A DNA stretch of 64,000 bases, from assembly GCA_903813345.2 (NCBI GenBank), contig CAIIXF020000005.1, positions 24,617,375 to 24,681,374 on the forward strand. The letters run 5' to 3'. This document shows positions 47,701 through 59,222 of this stretch, one piece after another; the first letter of the stretch is position 1; the number at the start of each line of letters is the position of its first letter. The translations under genes were made by a program, and so were the position numbers. Under the pieces are notes generated by a model, which saw only the letters and a list, made by a program, of their open reading frames with translations, ran no database searches and was not told the origin of the DNA. The stretch comes from Owenia fusiformis (Eukaryota > Annelida > Polychaeta > Sabellida > Oweniidae).

Positions 47701-48167
47701 AGATACTAGAGATATTAATGGATATGCATCTGATACGTTTGTATATTTATGTAACTTTGATTCTTCAAACATCAAATCACAAGATACATGATGAAAATTG
47801 TAACCATGTGTAACGTTGACATTTTAACATTTCTATAATTTGTAATTTGTCAGTTCTGTTTGGGGTGACAAAGTACTGTATGTCGCCAATGGGATGTCTG
47901 ATCAATATATCAAAACTTGTGTACCCCATGTCCAAACCTATGAAGCCATCTGTATAGGCAATTTAAATCTGAAGTTTGAAGACTCACTCTAATTGAATAG
48001 ATCCTGATTATTGCGAATTGCACTGGCGTTCTTAAGATTTGCACTTAATTTGATTCTAAGATAAGTACAGTACCAGGATTTTCAAATCCTAAATTAGAGT
48101 GTAATAACAATACAGAAAACTAATTAACTTTGCACTTGTGGCGTAAGTGGATTATTAAAGTAAGCAT
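44707..48167. other. Long stretch without recognised features
   Basis: AT-rich, apparently unique DNA. Frames at 44842 and 45073 have no motifs. The stretch 46200-46235 is a short AAAGAAAAG-rich purine tract. No gene or RNA supported. Confidence 0.45.
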
Positions 48168-48306
48168 ATGTTTAAGGATTTAAGCCCTAGACTCGGTGCA
48201 TTGTGAACTGATCATTCCTGTTAGGTGTTATTTCAATTTTGCACAAGATGCATATTATCGAGTGTTAAGTTTAAGAAACATGGCTGGATGGAATGAATCA
48301 GCAACA
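48168..48306 (+). repeat. Dispersed repeat, copy A
   Basis: Shares with 49530-49675, in the same orientation, AGGATTTAAGCCCTAGACTC/AGAATTTAAGCCTTGGAGTC, ACTGATCATTC, and TCGAGTGTTAAGTTTA(A/G)GAAAC. Similarity is roughly three quarters by eye. Class unknown; non-coding. Confidence 0.8.
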
Positions 48307-48361
48307 TGTATGAGTCTTGGACTAAAATTCTTTTCACATTGCAAAATATTTCATATTATAT

Positions 48362-48640
48362 AGTCCATCCGTATAGCTCAGCAATTGCGCTTGTACCTCT
48401 TAAGCAATAGGTCCCTGATTCAATCCCCGGATCAGGCAATACTACATTTGCTTGCGTAAAGTACTTCAGGATGTTTGACTGAGTGGTCCACAACTCATAA
48501 AAAGGCTGTGGTGTGTACTTGTATTACTATGTATGAGTGCACATAGAAGAATACAGGGCTTCTCTAAGGAGGGGTTCCTGGGTCTAGCTTCCATGATTAC
48601 ACGTGTTAATTACGACCTTATATCCAGGATTTACCCAAGC
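48362..48640 (+). mobile_element. tRNA-Lys-derived SINE or tRNA pseudogene
   Basis: The head (48363-48440) has an A-box-like TATAGCTCAGCAATTG, an anticodon-loop CTCTTAA (CTT, lysine), and a B-box-like GATTCAATCCC. The stems are too poor for a working tRNA: the anticodon stem barely pairs and the acceptor ends do not. About 200 bp of unrelated sequence follows, as the body of a SINE would. No other copy or clear target duplication is in the window. Confidence 0.6.
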
Positions 48641-49529
48641 AGTATTGCTCACCTTCATAGATACTAAATGACCTAATACAATGCATTTTCAAATAACCTT
48701 CTTGCAAGGGTCAACTTGTCACCATGACAACCATTCAATACTTACCATTTGACCTACAGATTTTTACTCAAATATGAAATTGATCAACTTAACAGTTTCA
48801 TTAATTTCACTAGACTCTAAAGGTGACCTTGGGTAGGTTGTTGGTTATATAATGCACTGCAGTTATATGAAACAGCATGTTCTGATTGACTGAAATTGGA
48901 CACACCCGATCTTGTGAGTGATGGGTCTATCATAAATTGTAGAGTCATGCACCAATCTCATCTTACCATTAGTTAAATAAAAGTGATGATTGCGTCTGGC
49001 TAGTGCATAATATATCAATCAAATGTGTGGAGAAGTATAGAAAATTATGTCAGATAGGGGACTTCCTGAAAGTAAATTGTCATTCTGGACATCATATTTT
49101 GCAATGCAAAACATAGAAAACATGAGTTAAAGAGCAATCACAGACATAGTATGGAGAATGTCTTCTTAATTCTATAGAAATGTAAAAGAGCCTTAGAAAT
49201 ACTGTTCTCATAGAGAGAAAATAAGCATGAACAAAATGAAATTTTAGGTAGAGCTATTTTCTGATAATTTGAAGCTCAACTACTTTTGGGAGCAATCAAG
49301 CATGCATAATACCTTTACTGACTGTTCTAAACAGTTCATTTGGACCCTAACTGCCACGTTAATCCAACTAAATTAGAAGATATGATCTCATCAAATGGAC
49401 ATTGCAGTTCTTAAGTAACTTTCGGACTATATTGACCTGATTTCTTGTACCTATAAAATCAATTTTAGTGATATTCTCATTTATTTTATAATGCATCTGC
49501 ATCAATATGAATATCAAGGGCATAATGAA
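48641..49529. other. No recognised feature
   Basis: AT-rich DNA; no supported gene. Confidence 0.4.
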
Positions 49530-49675
49530 TTGATATATTTAAGAATTTAAGCCTTGGAGTCAGTGCATGGTGGACTGATCATTCTTAAAAAGGGTGTTTT
49601 TTCAACCTTTGCACGAGATGTACAGAATCGAGTGTTAAGTTTAGGAAACAATGCCTGAGTGGATTGAATCAGCCA
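49530..49675 (+). repeat. Dispersed repeat, copy B
   Basis: Partner of 48168-48306 in the same orientation, about 1.36 kb away. The tRNA-like SINE lies between the two copies and is not repeated after copy B, so this is not a simple duplication of the whole block. Confidence 0.8.
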
Positions 49676-50216
49676 CAATGACACATTAGAATGTTTTTCT
49701 ATACATTTAAATGTGGTCATTTTTGTTTCAAAACATTTCGAAACTCACTCTCATATCGAGAAACTTCTCTGTAAAGATAACCATAAGTCACTGTAAACCT
49801 ATTTCTAAATAGCACAGTTTTATAGTGATCATATTCTGATATAGTGGATCTTGGCAATCATTATAACAAACCAATCAACTGAAACAAGAACTTTTGTTTG
49901 AGCAGTAATAAGAACGCTGATTTCATCACCAGTCTTATACCCAGGTACCCATAAGATAAATAAATGCCAGGGTGTCATGTTTTGAATCAACAACCGAAGG
50001 AGTAAAATCACCACAAATAAGGTTTACGGAGATATACTGCTCTCAGTTGTAGAAGTGCATAAAATAGGTAAAATTTTTAGAGACATAGGATATGATAGGG
50101 TATATTGTTATAGGGTCAAATTTCAAATGAATATGTATACAAGAGCCATATCCATTTCCACAGACATAAAAGGTAAAAGTCACGCAATTCCAAATTCAAT
50201 CTCAAAACAAGCCAAA
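49676..50216. other. No recognised feature
   Basis: AT-rich DNA; no supported gene. Confidence 0.4.
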
Positions 50217-50740
50217 CTAGAAAACAGCAACTCCAAGGAGTACCAAATCCCACCTAACAAATATATTTAAGCAAATCACTCACCATCTTGAACATAACAT
50301 GATACCAAATAAGCAAGAAATAGTAGAAGACTATAATAATAGAGAAACATTGTCTCCTTCTTGGCATTTTGACTTTATCAGCCACATTGAAAATTGAAAT
50401 GAGCAGCCTTCTTGAGTTAAAGTTCTATTCCCTTAAAAAATCAGCCTATAAATTCGGACAAAATCTGATAAAATCAAATGATCACATTTCCACAAAAAGG
50501 TAGACATTTTAAATTCACTGACTTAATCTTTAAGATTCTTTCCATGATTAATACTTTTTGACCCAAAGCATCAGCCTATAAAATTTAAACCAAACCTGAC
50601 AGCTGTTATTTGAGTTATCAAAGATTATATTTGTTATGACAGATGGCAGCCATTTTGAATTGAGCAGCCATGTTGGATATTCCTTCTTCTCTTCAAGTCC
50701 TGTGCCCATAAGCTATAAGCAACCTATCATATGATGGTCA
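50217..50740 (+). mobile_element. Old relative of the GGCGTTCCC family
   Basis: Start AACTAGAAAACAGCAACTCC then CCAAATCCCACC parallels the family 5' start, and ACTCC-AA-GGAGT forms a short hairpin. Inside, ATCAGCCTATAAA recurs twice, with GGCAGCCATTTTGAATTGAG and AAGTCCTGTGCCCATAAGC. No microsatellite or terminal motif survives. Related fragments lie at 58990 and 61850. Confidence 0.65.
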
Positions 50741-52022
50741 CAAGGTCATGATGATATACGAAGTTGTTAAATGATATGAAGCAAGGAAACCAAATCCTCC
50801 ATCCTAAGATGATGCAATAACAGTAAATATGATGAATAAATTGCAATTCAAATCATGTGTCTGTCCTCCTCTGGTGATCCATTAGAGCCTAATTGATGGG
50901 TAGAACAAAACCCACAGTAAGCAAATTTTGATGCATTCATAATTTAGAGTCATTCATCATCATGGAACCTTCCTCTCTGAATGATGGATGTAGAAGTATT
51001 CAGGGAATAATAAGATAAACCCAAGACAAAATATTCCTAATGCGGCTCACTGTACGGCATGACCAGCTAATTCAAGAATAAGAACAATCCGATAAAAAAC
51101 ATAAGTATCACTGGTTCATTGGTCTAATAGTTGTATAATCTGTAAGCTGTCTGACAGCTGTTCTGTATCAATGATTGTTGGACTTCCAATTTGTGATAAA
51201 AGCAAATCAAGAGACATTTTCAACCCAGATGTTTACAAAGACATTTCGTGATGTAATTTGATTGATTTCTGTGTGGTATCCTATGAGAGGTTATAACACA
51301 CCATCGGTAAACTTAACCAAAATATCTTTTATTTTGTCCCTGTAGTGTTTAGGGCAATAACACCAAAACCCCTCAAGTCAACTTAGCTGATGGAAAATAC
51401 TCTTTTAGGTTGAAGGTTTGACCAAGTTCTGGATGACATGTCAAGCTGGTAGAGCCATCATTCAAGTCAAGTCAACATCCTGTTTTAACGACTTATTTAT
51501 GTTTTGACCCTACCTGTATAAGTTTTGAATGGAGCATTGATTAATGCCATTAATATGTTCATAAGATTTACTATAATTATAATTTTTTTTGAATATTTGC
51601 ATTTTTCAGTAATTATACTATACATTTTATTTTTGGCTTATGGCCTGTAGTAGAACAGGAAATATAAAATTTGAAGCAATTTCCTAAATTGCAGATATAA
51701 ATCTAATGTCAACAAGTAAAGTTGATTAATACAAACTTCAAAAAAACATTTCATTACATTTAACTGGAGGCTTTAATATGCAATAATAGTGCTGTTAAAG
51801 AGATGTTATGATTGCAATTATGACAAATAGATGCACAGAGTAGGGGATGATGAAAAATTGACATGATTGACAATTATTCATAATTCCTCAGAAAACCATC
51901 TTTCGCATGATCAATTTGACTTTTAAATGAACAATTCCAAATTCAATTATTGTCCTAAGGATCTAGGAATCAATAACATTTCAAGTATAACTAGACTTTG
52001 GAAATTGAACAAGTTCAATTTC
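50741..52022. other. No recognised feature
   Basis: AT-rich DNA; no supported gene. Confidence 0.45.
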
Positions 52023-53800
52023 AGACTCCAGATTAAGACCTTTTTTAGCCGAGTCATCCAGAATAAGCCGAGTCATCCAGAATAAGCCGAGTCATCCAAA
52101 AAAGATGGATGAATAAAATAGGAAGGTAGGATAGGATAGGATAGAATAGGAAGGAACGATAGGATAGAATAAGAAAGAAGGATAGGATAGAATAAGAAGA
52201 AAGGATATGATAGGATAGGATAGGAAGGAAAAGACACGAAGGAAGGATAGATAGGAAGGATAGGATCAGATAGGAAGGATGGATGAATTTTTCAACATTT
52301 TCTTCTCTACTCTTGACTTTCTATCAGGATACCATCAGATCGATTTCAAAACACCATAACTTCCAAACCGGCAGTCAGATCCAAATTTGAATTGCAGATT
52401 CGGATTCCTGACAAAATTCTACACCTAATTCTACCCCTAATTCATAACTCATACGTTAAATTTGGAGATTTTTTTATTTTGACCTACTTTTCGGACACCA
52501 TATCTCAAAAGGGGGTCAAAATACTTTCTGACGCCAAAAGGCTAACACTTTTAGCACACTCTTGACTACATGTATACACAATTTCGAAGAATATAATTGA
52601 AGTATAGTGTCAGAAACGCAAAAATAAGGAAAACCTTTGAATTTGACCTAGATTTTGACCTAGGCATTTTGGTGTCCAAATTTTGAAACTAACTGGCTTT
52701 TGAGGTCCACTTCTTTTGAAGGCTTTCATTAAATTAAGCTGAACTCAGTCTATATTTCGTATTTCTCACTTCAAAAAAATCGTTTTTCCCATTGACTTAA
52801 CATGGGCACCAAATTTAGCGATTTTTGAGCTTTTAAAACGCCATAACTTCCGAACCGGATGTGATCGAAATTTGGTTTGCAGATTCGGATTCCTGAAAAA
52901 TTTCTACCCCTAATTGATAACTCATACCTTGAATTTGGAGAACTTTTTATTTTGACATACTTTCTGGACGCCATATTTCAAAATTGGTAAGAATAATCAA
53001 AAAACGGATGGCACACACATGAAAGGGCTGTTATTAAGCTACATGATGAAAAAAAGATGAAGACGTTTCGATAAATAACGATGAAGATAATAGACAGAAG
53101 GTTGAAAATGTAAGATTTGACCCAGTTCTAGGATAGGATAGGATATAGAATAGGAAAGAAGGATAGGATAGGAAGGAAAGGATAGGAAGGATAGATAGGA
53201 AGGATATGATCAGACAGGATAGGAAGGAAGGATGGATGATTTTTTCTATATTTTCTTAACTACTCTTGACTTTCTATAAGGATATCATCAGATCGATTTT
53301 TCTCGAAATTTCAAAACGCCATAACTTTCGAACTGGAAGTCGGATCGAAATTTGGTTTGCAGATTCGGATTCCTGAGTAAATTCTACCCTTAATTCATAA
53401 CTCAGATGTTAAATTTGGAGAACTCCTTATTTTGACCTACTTTCTGGACGCCATATTTCAAAATCGGTAAGCGTAATCAAAAATCTAATGTCATATCTTT
53501 GGTTTGGCTTTTTCTAAGCTACATGATGAAAAAAAGATTTTGGAGTTACGATAAACAACGACGAAGATAAATGACAGAATGTTGAAAATGTAAGATTTGA
53601 CCTAGTTCTTGACCTTTGACCTAGATAAAAATTTGACCCAATTTCCGAGGAACTAGATACTGGACATACACTGACTGAATAATGATCTTTATTGGAAATC
53701 TTATGGTTATCGAGAAAACTGGGAAAGAAAAATAATAAAGAATAAAGAATACTGACGAAAACAATAGACTCCAGATTTACATCTGGAGTCTAATAAAAAT
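52023..53800 (+). mobile_element. AGGAT-rich tandem element with AGACTCCAGAT ends
   Basis: 5' AGACTCCAGAT (52023-52033) recurs at 53766-53776, where it pairs with ATCTGGAGTCT (53781-53791) in a perfect hairpin with loop TTAC; the tail is AATAAAAAT. Inside: three AAGCCGAGTCATCCA repeats (52055-52098), AGGAT microsatellites (52115-52280 and 53130-53235), and three copies of a module of up to 330 bp (GCAGATTCGGATTCCTGA, TTTGGAGA, CTTTCTGGACGCCATATTTC, CAAAACGCCATAACTT). No coding frame. Confidence 0.85.
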
Positions 53801-54344
53801 TACAATGACAAATGGGTCAATGTGACATAGTCATCAAGACATATTAGGTTGATTATGCTTCATCTCACAAATATATTCAATAAAACTACCCAAATATCTT
53901 ATCGCATTGATAGGTGGAAGCTTATTCCCATAATTACCATGTGTTTATGAGGTAATCATAGAAGTTATTCTCATTTTATTGTCTGACGTCCATCAAAACC
54001 TTTTATGGTTAGAATTAAAATGACATAAATTGTTAGACAAGTTTCTGGAGATTTTTTTATACAATTTTCTTTGTAATCTAGGTAGAATCTGATTAAAGAA
54101 GCCCTAACTAGTGTGCTTACCATGTGATCTGAGAGGCCTACAGCTTGGTTTGGCTTATGTTCAACATTGAACAGAATCCTTTCAAATGCTTCGATACCAT
54201 CTCTAAGTCAACATCCTTTATCAGAAATATAATTGACAGCAGGACAGAAAGACAAAACACCAATCCATTGAACCTAACTATAATACATCATTATGGTGTA
54301 TAGGGAATATTAATAACACCTCAAAAATGCAAAAGTTCATTGCA
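53801..54344. other. No recognised feature
   Basis: AT-rich DNA; no supported gene. Confidence 0.4.
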
Positions 54345-54600
54345 GAAGGTTTTCAAGAAGAACATTTGGTGATGACTTGGATGAGGTAGGTAGGCAAGAG
54401 AGACAAGGCAAAAAGGTTCTAGAAGAACATTTGATGGTATTTGGTGATGACCTAGATCAGACGAGGTTAAGACAAACAGATTCCAGAAGAACATTTAACA
54501 GGTTCCACAAGAACATTTGTGGTGATTTAGAGATGGAAAGAATGGCAAGATAAATAACTTCTTGAAGAACATTTGGAAGTGATTAATGCAGACAAAATTT
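54345..54600 (+). repeat. Degraded tandem repeat (AGAAGAACATTTGG units)
   Basis: AAGAACATTT recurs at about 54358, 54423, 54488, 54513 and 54567, mostly preceded by TTCNAGAAG and often followed by GGTGAT and a GACAAG stretch. Period about 25-65 bp; strongly diverged. Confidence 0.75.
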
Positions 54601-54691
54601 ATTGTTCAAATGTTGCATTTCATGCTTTAACAGCATATCCATCAGTAGCCAAGAGAAGCATGTAATATTTATAGATAGATTCTCAGTTCAT

Positions 54692-55080
54692 ACCCACCTA
54701 TACACATTCCCTTGTTCATCCCCACCTATACACATTCCCTTGTTCATCCCCACCTATACACATTCCCTTGTTCATCCCCACCTATACACATTCCCTTGTT
54801 CATCCCCACCTATACACATTCCCTTGTTCATCCCCACCTATACACATTCCCTTGTTCATCCCCAACTATACACATTCCCTTGTTCATCCCCACCTATACA
54901 CATTCCCTTGTTCATCCCCACCTATACACATTCCCTTGTTCATCCCCACCTATACACATTCCCTTGTTCATCCCCACCTATACACATTCCCTTGTTCATC
55001 CCCACCTATACACATTCCCTTGTTCATCCCCACCTATACACATTCCCTTGTTCATCCCCACCTATACACATTCCCTTGTC
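54692..55080 (+). repeat. 28-bp minisatellite, ~14 units
   Basis: The unit is CCCCACCTATACACATTCCC plus TTGTTCAT, nearly invariant (one CAACTATA variant near 54863). Because 28 is not a multiple of three and the unit has no stop in any plus-strand frame, all three frames stay open for 117-171 codons and give the same 28-residue repeating peptide in different phases. The predicted proteins are artefacts. The near-identity indicates recent expansion. Confidence 0.97.
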
Positions 55081-55489
55081 CATATTCATGCTCTTCATTC
55101 CTAATCAAATATTCTAGATAGGTCAAAACATCATTTTTTGACTGTCAGTTACACCAGCATATAAAACAAGTTAACTTGGCCAATAAATTAATTGCATTTT
55201 TCTCTTGAGAGATTTATCTGACTATGTGTCATTTAATTGATAGCAAGGCCGTTAAATATGTGTTTCCTGTGGAGCCATGGTGATACATGGTGAATTGCAA
55301 CTCATGTTTGGAAGCATGGTGAATACAAACAAGACAAGATAATACAACCAAGACAGAAAACAAGTTGGTACATCTATATCTGTCAAATGGATTGTTCATT
55401 TAGTGGTCACACTGGCCTAATAGGCAAGGCGAAAAGAAACTTATAATTATACAATTGATATTGGGAGTTTGGGCATGGATCTTGAAATT
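55081..55489. other. No recognised feature
   Basis: AT-rich DNA; no supported gene. Confidence 0.4.
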
Positions 55490-55675
55490 AAGCTTGTATT
55501 CGCGAATGCAACTGACGCCTGTCGGCTACTGGATTTCCTTGTTATTTCATGACAAAATCATTTAAATATGAATGGAATAGTGGCAGGTACTCTTCGTATT
55601 TAAATGAGTTGCCCATAAAATAGGAGGTTAATCCGGTAGCCGACAGGTATTAGTTGCATTCGCCAATACAAGCTT
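55490..55675. mobile_element. 186-bp MITE with ~46-bp TIRs
   Basis: AAGCTTGTATTCGCGAATGC at the left faces GCATTCGCCAATACAAGCTT at the right, continuing through CCTGTCGGCTAC and GTAGCCGACAGG. The arms differ at few positions. No convincing target duplication is visible, so the superfamily is open. Confidence 0.9.
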
Positions 55676-58600
55676 TGTCTAGCTCTGGAAACACTAGCTA
55701 GGTTGTGTTAGGGTATGTCTGATCATGTCTAATCACATCCAATAATATTGCTTAACTGGTACATTTAAGGAAATAGTTTTGTATTCATTAATGTAGTTCA
55801 CACTCATGATGCTTTAGAGGTTGTGTAGTTTTGCCCTCATGCTTTCTTGTTTTAATGGTCAATGTCAATTTGATCTGACCTATTACAGAGTATAAGACAT
55901 CCTAAGAATTTTCAATAAAAAATGAACCTGATATTTATGAAATCTAATAACGCATTAATGGCATGCATCTCATGGATCTCTAATTTTGACAAATAATGAT
56001 TGAAATTATACAAAACTCCTGTAGTTAGCATATTCAAGGTCATCTAACCCACAATAATCAGAATATTAAAACATGACTAATTTATCAAAAACACCAGATT
56101 CAATCTTGAAACATCAATCATTATGACATGAAATTCATTTTTTCATGTCATTCCAATGGCGAATAACAGCTTTGGCCTTTCTTATCATTACATTTATGCA
56201 TTTAGTTAGAAGGATTTATCATAAAAGGGAGATAAATGATCCAGTTTACAACCATTACCTAATCAGCTATAAATATTTGAAATAAAAATATCAGTGACGT
56301 TTCTGACTTCTCAGATATACCTTCAGGTACAGACCTGATATAGATCCGTCTTAGTCTTGACCTGGTAATTTTAAACAGTCATATGTCAACAAAAATTCAA
56401 AGAGTTTTATTTCTATTTTTGAAATAACCGTCCAGTCAAACAATAATCATTTTTATTCTGTTAAAGTTGGGATGAATTTCAAAATGAATAATGATGTGAT
56501 CTTATATCAAGATCAGTAAAAGTAAAATGCCAAAATGTTACCAAAGCATAATGTTGATGGGTCATATTTACCTAACTGCATAGAATCCCATAAAAAGATG
56601 TGCACACAGCAATCTTCATTCACCAACTTTAGAGAAATGTCAAATATGTTGAGTTAACTTCTCCCCAAAGAAAAGGAACACTGAATGAATAAAGACTCAC
56701 AAAAAGCAGACCCGTTTAATGAAAAATCTTACGAAGCAGAGAACTGAGAATAGAATCAAACATATTGATGAGAAAATCATCAAGGCCCTTCTTGTAAAAA
56801 GCAGTTTAATCATGCTTACAGTATGTGTCACTCTCAAGGTGTTAATATCAATATATGTTCCCCTCCAGGATACATGCATATTTCATGTACAACATTTTTC
56901 ATCCTTTTTAGCTAATGACATGTGATAGTCCATGCCGCTATTCATCTAGGTAATCTCCTGTCAAAGAGTTATAAATGTCTTTTTACGAAAAAAGGTGATT
57001 TAGAAACGTTCCGTTAAAATTGCACTTTTAGCCTGTCAAATATGATTCATATTCTATATATTTTATGTACATTTTAAATGACATCAACTAAAACAATATA
57101 AACTTGATTTATTATCTTATAGGTGATTGTTTCATTTTGTAGTTTAAATCTGAAATATGCATGTACTGAAATGCAAATTGAGAGGAATAAAATATTTTGT
57201 ATTTTTCTTTCTTTTAAGTTATTAATGAGTTTGATAGAATTGATCTTTCCAATTTAGTATCCATTTATAACAATGAAATCCTCAATGGATTCCCTATTTA
57301 TCACTCCATTGAACACCCCAGTATAGCATTTCTTGTTCATGCATATATTTCTACATGGTGACATGTCTCTAAAACATGATATAAATCCCCTGATCATCTT
57401 CCATTTTGCTTTATACAATATAGAGAACACATTAGGTTCCTTTATTGCCAATTCAACACTTTCACATTCTTCTTGCATTTCATGCCATAGCAACAATGGC
57501 ATTTCAAACGTGAGATGATATCATTACTACAGCTTCTGTTGTCCACTTAGTGGTCAATAAAATGCCAATGCATCTCGGGAACTCTTGATAATAACCAGCT
57601 GTGCTTAAAATGATGAACTGCTGACGTATATTTTCACGTTTCTCTCATAATTTGGATATACCTCCATTTCTATGTTATTTCAAAGACTGCCCACTTACTG
57701 TTTCTTTTGTTGCTTCATATTTCTTCATATATTTTTGATGAATTTTCATGTAAAATTGAAATCGGCATAATGTTCTATTCACAGGTTGGACTATTAATCT
57801 TGATTTCTCAAAGGATGTACAAGAATAACTGAAATAAATCACCGGTCATCTTTTGAGATAAAAACATGGCTCAATGTCAAGACATATGGTTTAGTATGTG
57901 ATTTGATTGGTGAGTTTCTTGACTTTGATTTCTTAGAACTTAGTGTTGTTGTATATTGTTGTTGATCCTTCACGCTTTGTCAACTTGTTCAACAAGTTTA
58001 ATTTCTTTGAAAGGGTTAGATTTATTCATGATTTCAAATATGTTACTTAAGTCCTTTTTCATGATGACACATCATCAATCTATGGGCCCTCAAAGGGGAG
58101 GTCACACTGGTGTTAATATACTTGCCCATTATTGAAAAAAGACAAATAATGAATCCCAGGACAAATCTAACAGTAAAGGCCATACAAAAGGCAAAATAAA
58201 GTGTGTCTTCTTTCACAGGGAGATGCCTTAGTTTAATTTAAAATATGGAAGCACAATTACTAAGAAATGTCAAACAGCCTGCTTCCGCTGAAATGCTTTG
58301 GTTTTGGTATGTTCAATATAATCATTTATGGTTTTGATTTTCTTATCATATACATGTACAGTGTTTTGAAATCCAATTGATATCATAATTTATAATTGAG
58401 GTCATTTCCGAATTCAATTCTTCCAATATTATCATTTATATTTTCTCAAGACCAAACAAACAGTTGTGAACAATGAAGCTCTTTTGCATCTTTTAAGCAA
58501 GTCATCATATGAGCACAATCAATTGCTAAAATGATATGGTGTTAAGTAAGAGAGAAATTTCCCTCAAGACATATCAATTTGCAAAATATGGCAGTAGTCA

Positions 58601-58989
58601 ACTGGAAGTGGCCGTAAACATGAACCCAGTAATGAATAAGTCAAGAGGGTAAGAGCATATATGACCTATCAATTTGGAACCAATATCAAGCCAAAGCTTT
58701 AAGGTGTTTAGGAATGAGAGTCGCATAATGCGTGGTATCTTCAATCATCCTTGTGCTGTTGTCTTGAACTCTATGTTCAACAAGACTGCTGCACAGAACA
58801 ATGTCAAAAGCCAATAGATCTTTGACATAATGTTGACGTTACTGATCCTCAGTATAACTCTCTGTTACACTGACAACTGACTGACAACTCTCCAAAACTA
58901 CAACAAAAATTCAAAATCACAATGCATACAAAACAAACACCATGAGGGCCAACAGAAAGTTTTTTCTAAAAAGTTTAAACAGACATTTA
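55676..58989. other. Long stretch without recognised features
   Basis: AT-rich, apparently unique DNA; short frames show no domains. Confidence 0.45.
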
Positions 58990-59222
58990 AGTCAAAGTGG
59001 AAAAAGCCATACATCAGCTAGAATTTCAAAGATTACATTTTTTACAAAAAATGGTGGCTACCTTGAATCAGTAGCCATACTGAAAATTCCATAAAGCATC
59101 AGCCTATAACATTTGAGCCTAATCAGTCTACTGGTATTTGAGGTATAGCCAGAACAGATGAATGGATGAACAAACAGATTATTCCCTGTATCCTGAAAGT
59201 AAGTACCAAAATGGGATGATAA
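58990..59222 (+). mobile_element. Decayed 3' end related to the GGCGTTCCC family
   Basis: AAAATGGTGGCTACCTTGAA, AAGCATCAGCCTATAACATT, GGTATTTGAGGTATAGCCAG, then GATGAATGGATGAACAAACAG, a ruined ACGG tract, TATTCCCTGTATCC and ATGGGATGATAAA follow the order of the family 3' end. Considerably diverged. Confidence 0.65.

Noticed and set aside
48362-48440. Functional tRNA-Lys gene
   Set aside because: A- and B-box words are present but acceptor and anticodon stems do not pair properly; more likely a SINE head.
54602-55121. Three overlapping plus-strand frames of 117-171 codons
   Set aside because: All are readings of one 28-bp minisatellite in different phases; no start context, domain or non-repeat part.
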